Part shown: positions 42,740 through 50,786 of the stretch, in pieces
How the letters are laid out: each line of letters starts with the position of its first letter
Position numbering within the stretch: position 1 is the first letter of the stretch
The notes under the pieces: generated by a model
What the model was told of the DNA's origin: nothing
What the model saw: only the letters and a program-made list of their open reading frames with translations
Database searches by the model: none
Source: Halobacillus litoralis
GTDB taxonomy: Bacteria > Bacillota > Bacilli > Bacillales > Halobacillaceae
Length of the DNA: 64,000 bases
Assembly: GCF_009856445.1 (NCBI RefSeq)
Contig: NZ_WMFA01000003.1
Coordinates: forward strand, 124,001-188,000
Direction: 5' to 3'
Program-made: the position numbers and the translations under genes

Positions 42740-43653
42740 AGGCCATTAAATGTAAGGATGTAAACAAACAATTCTATCGGAAGCGTGCGTTGAATGATCT
42801 TTCTTTTTCTGTGGATGAGAATAAAATTGTCGGTGTGATCGGCAGAAATGGAGCTGGGAAAACGACACTTTTGAAAATCCTAGCGGGGTTATTAAAGGAA
42901 AAGTCAGGAGTCATCGAAGTTTTCGGCAGAAGGCCGTTTAACAATTTATTCGTGTCTGCGAATACCATTTATATTGATGATGCTATGAATTTCCCTACAG
43001 CGCTCACCTTAAAAGAAATACTTGAGGAGGCTAGACGCTTTTATCATCATTGGGATCATGAACTGGCCCTCCGTTTGTTCCATTTTTTCGAGTTTGAACC
43101 GAAACAGCGTCACAATGAACTATCCAAAGGGAAGGAAAGCACGTTCAATATGATCGTAGGTCTTGCGTCAAGATCGCCGCTTACCATCTTTGATGAACCA
43201 ACGACAGGGATGGATGCAGCGGTACGAAAAGACTTTTACCGTGCGTTACTGAAGGATTATTTGGCGCATCCTAGAACGATTCTATTATCGACGCACCATT
43301 TGGAGGAAATGGAAGATTTACTTGAAGAAGTACTCGTGATTCATGAGGGAGCTTTGAGTCTGCACATATCGATGGATGAATTGAAGGAGTATGGAGTGGG
43401 GCTCACAGGAAAGAAGGATGCGGTTGATTCATTTCTGAAAGAAAAAGAGATGCTGTGGAAAAAAGAACAGACCTTTGATACATGCTATGCCGTGATCAAA
43501 AATGATCTTACGGGTGATGACTATCAGCGCCTGAAGGAATCGGGGGTTCAAGTTTCCCCCGTTAAAGCGAATGATCTATGTATCTACCTGACTGAATCTC
43601 AAAATGGAAAGGGGAGTGTGGATGATGTCTTTGATCGAAGTGCAGACGTCTGA
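42736..43653 (+). CDS. ABC transporter ATP-binding protein (YtrB-like)
   Basis: A 305-residue ATPase with Walker A GRNGAGKTTL, a shortened signature LSKGKES instead of LSGGQ, Walker B LTIFDEPTTGMD and H-loop STHH. The C-terminal 80 residues are an extra small domain. The deviating signature is common in YtrB-like exporters. ATG 42736 overlaps the regulator stop (ATGA). It should pair with the membrane protein encoded next to export a peptide or protect from a cell-wall-active antibiotic; that role is inferred. Confidence 0.9.
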   Translation: MKAIKCKDVNKQFYRKRALNDLSFSVDENKIVGVIGRNGAGKTTLLKILAGLLKEKSGVIEVFGRRPFNNLFVSANTIYIDDAMNFPTALTLKEILEEARRFYHHWDHELALRLFHFFEFEPKQRHNELSKGKESTFNMIVGLASRSPLTIFDEPTTGMDAAVRKDFYRALLKDYLAHPRTILLSTHHLEEMEDLLEEVLVIHEGALSLHISMDELKEYGVGLTGKKDAVDSFLKEKEMLWKKEQTFDTCYAVIKNDLTGDDYQRLKESGVQVSPVKANDLCIYLTESQNGKGSVDDVFDRSADV

Positions 43654-44371
43654 AATCGTCAAGCGGCAGATCGGATATAAATGGAGGGCTTATACAGGCG
43701 TATTCACATCTCTTGTCGTTATCCAGCTTCTCGGCTTATTATTTTCCCTGAACGGAACAGGACAGATGGGTAGCGGGAGAACAGGATACGATGTTAAAAT
43801 CACCTATTTTACTGCAGATATCATTGTAGGCTTCACGATTTTCTGGGGATTTCTAACGGCCTTTCTGTTAACGACGAAAGCTTATCGAGAAGATGACTTC
43901 GCATTTGTAACAAACAGGAAAACGAGTACACTGTCTACGATTGCTTTCTTGTTTATGATTTGTGTCATCGGCGCGCTGACGGCTTTGCTCTCCAGTTTTG
44001 CTTTAAAACTGCTTGCGTATGTCATCCTGCCGGGGGAAGAGATGCTTCTCATTCAAGGGATGGGGGATGTGGGCACTTGGCTGCAAGGAATATTTGCTAC
44101 CATTCTTATCGTTTTTATGTTCAGCAGCTTAGGCTACTTGGCTGGCATGATCATTCAGTTAAACAAAATGCTTGTCATCGTTCTGCCTGTCGTTGTGGTA
44201 GGGTTGATGATTTTGTTATCCAGAGGCGGCTTTCAAGTGGAGGAGTATTTTTTTCAATTCATTTTTGAAGAAAACCAGGCATGGCTTTTTACTCTGAAAA
44301 CGATTGCTGTGACCACCATTTTTTACGCACTGGCTGTCCTCGTTTCTAATCGTCTGGAGGTGAAACGATGA
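43622..44371 (+). CDS. ABC transporter membrane subunit, six helices
   Basis: A 249-residue membrane protein with six hydrophobic segments, no sequence motif I can name, overlapping the ATPase gene by 32 bases and the next gene by four. ATG 43622 follows AAGGGGAG; ATG 43604 would lie before that site. By position it is the permease of the ABC exporter. Confidence 0.8.
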   Translation: MMSLIEVQTSEIVKRQIGYKWRAYTGVFTSLVVIQLLGLLFSLNGTGQMGSGRTGYDVKITYFTADIIVGFTIFWGFLTAFLLTTKAYREDDFAFVTNRKTSTLSTIAFLFMICVIGALTALLSSFALKLLAYVILPGEEMLLIQGMGDVGTWLQGIFATILIVFMFSSLGYLAGMIIQLNKMLVIVLPVVVVGLMILLSRGGFQVEEYFFQFIFEENQAWLFTLKTIAVTTIFYALAVLVSNRLEVKR

Positions 44372-45075
44372 TTGTTGAAGCGTTCCTGCCAATTTTTCTA
44401 TTGTTGGCAGTTATTATTGGTTTGATTCTCCTCATTAATAAAAGTTCCCGATTCAGTTTTGGAAGAGGTAGAGCAGGACTCTGGATGCTGATCGGTTATT
44501 CGTGCCTGTTAGTGGTGTCAGCAGTTGTTTTCCTTGCGCTTCCTATTGGTAACACGGATTTGCAAGGAAAGGAGAGCGAGCGAAAGGAAGAACAAACGTC
44601 TCAGGCGTTTTATGATGCCGTTCTTCAAGGGAAGATAAACGAAATGGAAAAATGGCTCATCCATGAATGGTCGTTTCCTTTTAATGAAGAACAATTGATT
44701 CTTCAAGTAGGGGCAAATGATGTGAACAGCATCAATATTTTTGTCGAACATACGGATGGACTTACAGATACTATAGAAGCTTCTTATTATCAGACACCGT
44801 TGATGATTGACGGGTTCGAAGTGGAAGAAAAGTACACACCGGCGGTTCATATGGACATGACAACCCTCACAATTTATCCAGGAGAGACAAAGGATCTGAA
44901 ATATAAAATGTTTGGTTCTGAGTTTCCTTTCCGCATGTTTAACAGAGAGGAAGGGACGATGTGGATGGATTCAATTGTTTCGCACTGGAACGGCTCTGCG
45001 CTTTATATCCGTGTCCCTGAAGGACTGGAGGTATTTGCTGATCAGAGTAACTATACCGAAGTGGACCCATCATAG
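44368..45075 (+). CDS. Membrane-anchored extracytoplasmic protein of the ABC operon
   Basis: A 235-residue protein with two N-terminal membrane helices (about 1-24 and 38-60) and an external domain of about 170 residues that looks beta-rich (TPAVHMDMTTLTIYPGETKD, YKMFGSEFPFRMFNREEGTM). I do not recognise the family. ATGA overlap with the permease gene shows coupling, so it is probably an accessory part of the transporter. Confidence 0.75.
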   Translation: MIVEAFLPIFLLLAVIIGLILLINKSSRFSFGRGRAGLWMLIGYSCLLVVSAVVFLALPIGNTDLQGKESERKEEQTSQAFYDAVLQGKINEMEKWLIHEWSFPFNEEQLILQVGANDVNSINIFVEHTDGLTDTIEASYYQTPLMIDGFEVEEKYTPAVHMDMTTLTIYPGETKDLKYKMFGSEFPFRMFNREEGTMWMDSIVSHWNGSALYIRVPEGLEVFADQSNYTEVDPS

Positions 45076-45125
45076 AAAAACAGCTTCTCCTTGAGAGGGT
45101 ATGTTTTTCATAATATTGAAGAATA

Positions 45126-45169
45126 AAAGAAACAGAACTCCTTTTATGACGGGGGTTCTGTTTCTTTTT
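45126..45169. terminator. Bidirectional terminator between the two operons
   Basis: AAAGAAACAGAAC and GTTCTGTTTCTTT form a 13-bp stem. The loop and 3' arm contain the last codons of the convergent propeller gene. Confidence 0.85.
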
Positions 45170-46184
45170 CAGGGATATTAATATGAATTTCTTTTCTATT
45201 GCTGCCATCTCTTTCAACAACCCAATACTCATAATCTGGTTCCCTGCCGGCAAAGTTACGGTCTACCGTTACGAGCAGATGATTGGAATGTTGGAAAAAA
45301 CGTGGATGGCCGGCGTAGTCAGAGAAATTAGTGATTTGTTTAATGTTTTCCCCCTTTGTATCCATCGTGAAAATTTCGTACTGAAACGTACCGTTGCTCG
45401 ATTTTGATGCAACATCCGCAAAGGCAATCACTTTTCCTTCTGGTGATCGTGTTGGTGAAGACAGCGTTGGACTTTGAGCTTTTGAATAATCCGACGACAC
45501 AGGAAGGATGGTTTTAGTCTTTCCGGATTCCAGGTCGAGTATTTTTATGCTGGATGTTTCGTAGCTTTTGCTGTACATCAGTTTTTTTCCGCCTTCGATG
45601 ATTTGCAGGGAAGAGATCGAGACTGTATTCATGTTGGTTATCTGTTCAATTTCTTCTGTATTCAGGTTCATTTTGTAGATGTCAAAGCCGTTGGGCTGGG
45701 TCCGGTTATTATATGTTTCTGTGTACTTGCTGTTTTTCACAAAATATACGTGTTCGCCGTCAGGAGCGAATGCAGCGTAAGGGACGTATTCCTCCTCACC
45801 AAGGAGAGGGCGTAAACCCCCATCTTTATAAAGCATCAGCTGTTTGTGCATGTGCTCTTCGCCTTCCCATTCACGTAGAAAGAGCAATGACTCGCCGTCT
45901 GGAGAGTAAGCAGGCTGCAAGTCATCTTTACCTTCTTCTGGTTTTAATAGAAGTTTAGCCATGCCGCCTTCTATTGGTGCTGAGTAAAGAGCGCCATGAT
46001 CATTTTGAAAATAAGTGAAGGTCAGTTCCTCGTCGTTTGGAGAGAGGGCAGGTTCCTTGCCAATTCCTGTGTAGCCGGTCGGAGTAGCCGCAAAAGTCCC
46101 TGTCCAATAAAGACATAAGTATAGAATGAACACGCCACTTATAAAGAGTAAGTTTTTCTTTTTTAAAGACAATGCTCCATTCAC
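45144..46184 (-). CDS. Membrane-anchored TolB-like beta-propeller protein
   Basis: A 346-residue protein with one N-terminal signal-anchor helix and an external propeller of PD40/WD40-like blades; repeats such as PALSPNDEELTFTYF, PAYSPDGESLLFL, AAFAPDGEHVYFV and PTRSPEGKVIAFAD show the SPDG turn motif. Such propellers bind proteins or cell-wall components; the partner is unknown. It is the last gene of the PadR operon and overlaps the preceding small membrane protein gene by four bases. Confidence 0.85.
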   Translation of the reverse strand: MNGALSLKKKNLLFISGVFILYLCLYWTGTFAATPTGYTGIGKEPALSPNDEELTFTYFQNDHGALYSAPIEGGMAKLLLKPEEGKDDLQPAYSPDGESLLFLREWEGEEHMHKQLMLYKDGGLRPLLGEEEYVPYAAFAPDGEHVYFVKNSKYTETYNNRTQPNGFDIYKMNLNTEEIEQITNMNTVSISSLQIIEGGKKLMYSKSYETSSIKILDLESGKTKTILPVSSDYSKAQSPTLSSPTRSPEGKVIAFADVASKSSNGTFQYEIFTMDTKGENIKQITNFSDYAGHPRFFQHSNHLLVTVDRNFAGREPDYEYWVVERDGSNRKEIHINIPEKETEPPS

Positions 46185-46429
46185 CTACTTTCCATTTGAT
46201 CTTTTGTCATAAAGTGGAAAACTATCCCTGAGAGCAGAACGATAGCACCATAAACACCCAGGAGCAGGTGCTCAATCAGTCCTATAACCATTAAGAGAGC
46301 CCCCGCTCCAGCCATCACTTGGCTGATGAACAGGACAACCTTTCTGCGTTTGAATAACAACAGAAGGATATGGATCATCACAAAACCTAGAAGAACAGGC
46401 CAGCCAACACTGTTTAGTAATTCTTCCAT
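46181..46429 (-). CDS. Small membrane protein (82 aa)
   Basis: Three hydrophobic helices fill almost the whole protein. The start follows GAGGATATTGGG, and the stop overlaps the next gene (ATGA), so it belongs to the PadR operon. Function unknown. Confidence 0.8.
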   Translation of the reverse strand: MEELLNSVGWPVLLGFVMIHILLLLFKRRKVVLFISQVMAGAGALLMVIGLIEHLLLGVYGAIVLLSGIVFHFMTKDQMESR

Positions 46430-46443
46430 CCCAATATCCTCCT

Positions 46444-47310
46444 TTACATAAATGTTGACAGAATGGTGAAAGGAGAGACGGTTGCGGCGGCCATAAATAA
46501 TAAACCGGTAAAAATCGCTAAAACCGGACGCTTTCCAATCAAATACATCTGGAACTTATAAAAACCAAGCCAGGCAACTATGAAACCGATTGGAAGGAGA
46601 CCTCTCCACGTAAAGCCTGTGAAAACAAGCATTCCCCAGACCATAAATAACGCTGCTGTGCTGATGATCACACCAAAAATAATATTCATGATATGACTGA
46701 TTTTCGTTACCGTTTTTGCTTTGGGATCGTTGTTCGTTTTTAAGGAAGCGAAGTATGAATTACGAACGATAAAAATCAGACACAAGAGGACAAGAGTGAA
46801 AATGTAGGTCATGAACAGGATGACTTGAAGTGAATAAAATTGTGTAATGATGACAAGGTTGAATCCGTTCCATAATGCTGAAAGGAAGACGACAGTATTG
46901 ACAGACCAGAAATATTTTCCGACCCAGGAGATGTTCATCGCTACTAGTGTGACCAAACTGCCAAAAACGAGCTGAATGAAGAGCCAGACTGGTTCAGGAT
47001 CCCCGAATGAAAAGGTCATAATCAGGTGTATGAACACGCCTAATAGCAGAGTAGCCACTCCAATTCCATAAAGCAGTCCACGCTGAAACGGGTAGAGGGT
47101 TTCCTGTAAACCATCTCCGATCAGTCCAGGAGCACCGAAATCGTTGATTGCCAGTCTTTCAGCTCTTTTCTCTGTTTCCCCGTTGTTTATGTAGTCTTGC
47201 TTAGAAGCTTTTAGGTGTGTCAATAATTCTTCTTTAATTTCATCCCGCTCGTCGTCAGTACTCTGCATCTGATTCAGGATCTGATTGACATGTTTTTCTA
47301 ATTTCTTCAT
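46444..47310 (-). CDS. HAAS/DUF1700-type membrane protein, PadR partner
   Basis: A 288-residue protein. Residues 1-75 are a cytoplasmic helical HAAS-like domain (QSTDDERDEIKEELLTHLKA, RLAINDFGAPGLIGDGL), followed by about seven membrane helices. Such proteins sit next to PadR regulators across Firmicutes and are thought to act as sensors or anti-regulators. The start overlaps the padR stop by four bases. Confidence 0.85.
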   Translation of the reverse strand: MKKLEKHVNQILNQMQSTDDERDEIKEELLTHLKASKQDYINNGETEKRAERLAINDFGAPGLIGDGLQETLYPFQRGLLYGIGVATLLLGVFIHLIMTFSFGDPEPVWLFIQLVFGSLVTLVAMNISWVGKYFWSVNTVVFLSALWNGFNLVIITQFYSLQVILFMTYIFTLVLLCLIFIVRNSYFASLKTNNDPKAKTVTKISHIMNIIFGVIISTAALFMVWGMLVFTGFTWRGLLPIGFIVAWLGFYKFQMYLIGKRPVLAIFTGLLFMAAATVSPFTILSTFM

Positions 47311-47630
47311 GGAAGTTCCCCTGTCGTTTTGGTGATGAGGTCATTGACACTCTTCCATTCCTCAAGCTTTTGCAGGAGGACCGTACGACCTTCATCGGTA
47401 ATCCTGTAATATTTCCTCCGTCCATAGTCAGTTTCTGACCAGTAGGATGTCATCCACTCCTTTTTCTCCAAACGCTTGAGAGCAGGGTAAAGGGTTCCTT
47501 CACTCATGTTGTACAATTGATTGCTTTCTTCTTTTAAGTGTTTGACGATTTCATATCCGTACATATCCCGCTTGTTGACAAGATTGAGCATGAGAATGTC
47601 TATGCTCCCTTTCATGATTTCCCTATCCAT
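47307..47630 (-). CDS. PadR-family transcriptional regulator
   Basis: A 107-residue short PadR protein: GSIDILMLNLVNKRDMYGYE, then EGTLYPALKRLEKKEWMTSY and the wing GRRKYYRITDEG, then a short dimer helix. The ATG at 47628-47630 has AGGAG seven bases upstream; a GTG two codons earlier overlaps that spacing. It heads a four-gene operon, and a palindrome inside its own promoter implies autorepression. Confidence 0.92.
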   Translation of the reverse strand: MDREIMKGSIDILMLNLVNKRDMYGYEIVKHLKEESNQLYNMSEGTLYPALKRLEKKEWMTSYWSETDYGRRKYYRITDEGRTVLLQKLEEWKSVNDLITKTTGELP

Positions 47631-47663
47631 ATTCACACTCCTTTTCCATTAATTTCTATAAAA

Positions 47664-47692
47664 ATTGTAATACGATGTACATCGTAAAGCAA
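47664..47692 (-). promoter_or_regulatory. padR promoter with PadR operator in the spacer
   Basis: On the minus strand TTGCTT (47687-47692), 17-base spacer, TACAAT (47664-47669). The spacer holds TACGATGTACATCGTA (47671-47686), a perfect 16-bp palindrome containing ATGTACAT, the known PadR-type core. A bound dimer would block RNA polymerase and could also affect the divergent ABC operon. Confidence 0.82.
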
Positions 47693-47752
47693 GGTCCTAA
47701 TTTTTCACACAATTGGGCACCCGCACATAAATTAGCTGTAGAGGTGGTGAGA

Positions 47753-48574
47753 ATGAAAGATGATCAAAGGGAATCTGTGACAGACCCTTTACAAATGGAA
47801 AAACAAGAGTGGAAAAAGCGGCAGATGCAGCACCGTCTGAAGCAGATACTGACCATATCCTCGCCGATTTTCATTGTATTGCTATGGGAGTTTTTATCGC
47901 GAACGGGACTGATTGATGCCCGTTTCTTTCCGCCTCCGACAGAGATCGTCGGGACGTTCTGGACGATGGGGATGAGCGGGGAGCTGTTCCATCATGTCGG
48001 GATTTCTTTATTTCGTATTTTTGCCGGGTTCCTGCTTGGGGTGATACCGGCGATTGTGATCGGTCTTTTGATGGGACTTTATGGACCCATCCGCCATTTC
48101 CTTTCACCTCTTATCATGGCACTCATGCCGATCCCGACCCTTGCGCTCCTGCCGATCATTATCATCTTATTCGGTGTCGGTGAAGTTTCCAAAGTGGTGA
48201 CGATTGCGGGGAGTGTGTTTTTTCCTGTCGTCATAAACACAGTAGCGGGCGTTGTAAACATTGACCGCATATATTTGGATGTGGCAAAGAATTATGGGGC
48301 CGATTCGAAGCAGTTCTTTTTCAAGATTGCATTGCCGGGTTCGCTTCCGGTCATGCTCGAAGGGATTCAGATGGGGCAGGCGATCGCGCTGCTTACGATT
48401 GTCGCAGCGGAAATGATGGGAGCCAATTCAGGGATCGGGTATTTGATCTGGACGTCGTATAAAGCCTTTTTGTTGAAAGAAATGTTTGTAGGGCTTGTGC
48501 TCATTTCGTTCTTCGGCTATTTGTTTTCGATCATTCTCCGGGGCCTGCAGGCCAAATTGCTGCCATGGCGCTAA
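47753..48574 (+). CDS. Nitrate/sulfonate/taurine-type ABC transporter permease
   Basis: A 273-residue permease with six helices. The cytoplasmic EAA loop reads YLDVAKNYGADSKQFFFKIALPGSLPVMLEGI, close to SsuC/TauC/ThiX proteins. ATG 47753 follows GAGGTGGTGAGA; an earlier ATG at 47675 sits in the PadR operator region and is unlikely. Part of a permease-ATPase-binding protein operon. The substrate is not clear. Confidence 0.88.
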   Translation: MKDDQRESVTDPLQMEKQEWKKRQMQHRLKQILTISSPIFIVLLWEFLSRTGLIDARFFPPPTEIVGTFWTMGMSGELFHHVGISLFRIFAGFLLGVIPAIVIGLLMGLYGPIRHFLSPLIMALMPIPTLALLPIIIILFGVGEVSKVVTIAGSVFFPVVINTVAGVVNIDRIYLDVAKNYGADSKQFFFKIALPGSLPVMLEGIQMGQAIALLTIVAAEMMGANSGIGYLIWTSYKAFLLKEMFVGLVLISFFGYLFSIILRGLQAKLLPWR

Positions 48575-48596
48575 CTGATGAAAGGAGCGACAGGGG

Positions 48597-49370
48597 ATGG
48601 AGGCTAAAATATCGATTCAGGATTTAACAAAGGTTTTTTATAAAAAAGAGACCCGCGTGACGGCCTTAGAGGGGATTTCTCTTGATATTGCGGATGGTGA
48701 ATTTGTCTGTCTCGTCGGGCCGAGCGGCTGTGGGAAAACGACGCTGTTAAGGATTCTGGCGGAGTTAGAAAAACCAAGTGGTGGCTCCTTCACGATTGCA
48801 AAGAGTAAAAAAGAACGGCCGCTGCAGTCGATGGTTTTTCAGGAAAGAGGAGTCATTCCATGGTTGACCGTGGAAGGGAATGTGAGTTTCGGGTTAAAGA
48901 TGAGACACATGCCTGCAGATGTAATCAAGGAGCGGACCGCTTATTATTTGAATAAAGTAGGGCTCGAGAAATTCGCCAAGCTCTATCCAAAAGAGCTTTC
49001 CGGTGGGATGAAGCAGCGCGTCAGCATTGCGAGAGCATTTGCGAACGATCCGGAAATCCTTCTTATGGATGAACCTTTTGCTGCGCTCGATGAGCAGAAT
49101 AAATTCATATTGCAGGAAGAACTTTTAAATATATGGTCAGAAACGAAGAAAACGGTCTTATTTATTACCCATAGCATAGATGAAGCGCTCCTACTTAGCG
49201 ACCGGATTTTGTTAATGAGCTCGCAGCCCGGCACGATTATCGATGAAAAGCGGATTGATCTGCCGCGCCCGAGAAATATGGAGCAGGTACGGGCGGACCC
49301 TTTGATGGCGGAGCATTTTGTGGAGATTTGGAATCATCTTCAGGAAGAAGTACAGCGTTCGCGTAAATAG
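48597..49370 (+). CDS. Nitrate/sulfonate/taurine-type ABC transporter ATPase
   Basis: A 257-residue ATPase with Walker A GPSGCGKTT, Q-loop FQERGVIPWLTV (the PWLTV form typical of SsuB/TauB), signature LSGGMKQRV, Walker B ILLMDEPFAALDEQ and H-loop FITHSIDEA. AAAGGAG precedes ATG 48597. It powers uptake through the permease encoded 22 bases upstream. Confidence 0.92.
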   Translation: MEAKISIQDLTKVFYKKETRVTALEGISLDIADGEFVCLVGPSGCGKTTLLRILAELEKPSGGSFTIAKSKKERPLQSMVFQERGVIPWLTVEGNVSFGLKMRHMPADVIKERTAYYLNKVGLEKFAKLYPKELSGGMKQRVSIARAFANDPEILLMDEPFAALDEQNKFILQEELLNIWSETKKTVLFITHSIDEALLLSDRILLMSSQPGTIIDEKRIDLPRPRNMEQVRADPLMAEHFVEIWNHLQEEVQRSRK

Positions 49371-49394
49371 AGGAAGAGAGGGGATTGGAATCCC

Positions 49395-50471
49395 ATGATG
49401 AAAAAAGTATGTCATCTGTTTTCTTTTTTGTTGATTATCTTTGTGCTGTTCGGGTGTTCCTCCAGTGATGACGGGGGAGATACAGGCAGCGGTGGCCTCA
49501 CAGACGGTGATTTTGCTCCATTAGATAAGAAGGCGACGGTAGTAATAGCTGAAGATGGAGCAGCTTCAGGGGCCGGCTTTTATATTGCTGAAGAAAAAGG
49601 GTACTTTGACGATTACAACATTGATATCAAGTTCACAACGTTCGCCAATAGTGACGATATGCTTCCAGCTCTGGCAGCAGGGGAAGTGGATATTGCCGGT
49701 GGTGTTTCCACGGCTTCCTTCTTCAATGCTATCGCCCAGGGGATTGACGTGAAGATCATTGCCGATAAAGGGCATTATTTCGATGGCAGCTCCTATTTCA
49801 GTTTTGTGATTCGTGAAGATCTGCAGGATGAAATCAAAGAGTACAGCGACTTGAAAGGAAAGCGGATTGCCGTTTCATCGAGAAATGCTGTGGATGATTA
49901 TATTTTTCAGCGCATGCTTGAACATGCCGGTCTGACAGAAGACGATGTCGAATTTGTTCTCATGTCTGACTTTGGAAACATGCTTGCGGCCATGGGGAAC
50001 AAATCGATTGATGCCGCTCTTCAGATCGAGCCACTGATCACTCAGGGAGAAGCACAGAACCTGCACGTTCGTTTCGGTGACGCTACAGATTTCGCTCCGG
50101 ATGCACAGATTGCGATGGTGCTGGGATCCCCTGATTTCATCGAAAAAGAAACCGACGTTTCTGTCCGTTTTATGGCTGCCTATCTGAAGGGTGTCCGTGA
50201 TTATAATGATGCGTTCCTTCATGATGAAGGTCTTGATGAAGTGATTGATATCATGACCAAACATACGGCGCTTAAGGACGCAGAAGTTTGGAAGAAAGTC
50301 GGTGTGACGGGGCTTGACCCTAACGGAGAAATGTTTATTGACGATATTAAGAAACAGTTCGAGATGTATGATGCGAACGGTGCTATCAGTGGAGATATTA
50401 ACTTCAATGATGCCATCGACACGTCTCTTTCTGAAGAAGCGATGGAAATGATCGGGCGCTACGATCGATAA
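49395..50471 (+). CDS. ABC transporter substrate-binding lipoprotein (NMT1/THI5-like)
   Basis: A 358-residue lipoprotein with lipobox LFGC at about residue 21. The mature part is a periplasmic-binding fold of the SsuA/NMT1 type: GFYIAEEKGYFDDYNIDIKF, MLPALAAGEVDIAGG, LKGKRIAVSSRNAVDDYIF and ALQIEPLI. Substrates of the group are sulfonates, taurine, nitrate or thiamine precursors. No riboswitch precedes the operon, and the nearby SAM riboswitch controls only the next gene. The gene order permease-ATPase-binding protein is unusual but fine. Confidence 0.88.
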   Translation: MMKKVCHLFSFLLIIFVLFGCSSSDDGGDTGSGGLTDGDFAPLDKKATVVIAEDGAASGAGFYIAEEKGYFDDYNIDIKFTTFANSDDMLPALAAGEVDIAGGVSTASFFNAIAQGIDVKIIADKGHYFDGSSYFSFVIREDLQDEIKEYSDLKGKRIAVSSRNAVDDYIFQRMLEHAGLTEDDVEFVLMSDFGNMLAAMGNKSIDAALQIEPLITQGEAQNLHVRFGDATDFAPDAQIAMVLGSPDFIEKETDVSVRFMAAYLKGVRDYNDAFLHDEGLDEVIDIMTKHTALKDAEVWKKVGVTGLDPNGEMFIDDIKKQFEMYDANGAISGDINFNDAIDTSLSEEAMEMIGRYDR

Positions 50472-50541
50472 CACTTTTTCTGGAAATCTCTTGTCAGCGG
50501 ATCTTTTTTATTGTAAAGTTACCATTAACTCAATCGAATAT

Positions 50542-50649
50542 TTCTTATCAAGAGAAGCTGAGGAACTGGTCCTGTGAAGCTTCAGCAACCACCAACATCG
50601 GTTGGCCGGTGCTAAGTCCAGCAAGTGATGATCACTTGAGAGATAAGAA
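50542..50649 (+). promoter_or_regulatory. SAM-I riboswitch (S-box) aptamer
   Basis: The conserved S-box core is present: CTTATCAAGAGAAGCTGAGG, CTTCAGCAACC, GGTGCTAAGTCCAGC and TGAGAGATAAG. P1 is TTCTTATC (50542-50549) with GATAAGAA (50642-50649). Binding of S-adenosylmethionine stabilises P1 and turns transcription off through the terminator at 50671. Confidence 0.95.
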
Positions 50650-50670
50650 GGAATGAACGGATACGTTTCA

Positions 50671-50703
50671 AGAGCCTTCTTATGTAAGAAGGCTCTTTTT
50701 TGT
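50671..50703 (+). terminator. Expression-platform terminator of the SAM riboswitch
   Basis: AGAGCCTTCTTA and TAAGAAGGCTCT form a 12-bp stem followed by TTTTTT. Its 5' arm (CCTTCTTAT) can pair with the 3' P1 strand (ATAAGAAGG), the antiterminator alternative. Confidence 0.93.
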
Positions 50704-50786
50704 TGGCCTCCTTCTTTTGGATCAGGAACTTTTCTCGGGATAAAACCAACTATTCTGATGAGATATATAAAAAAGGAGGTCAAATC

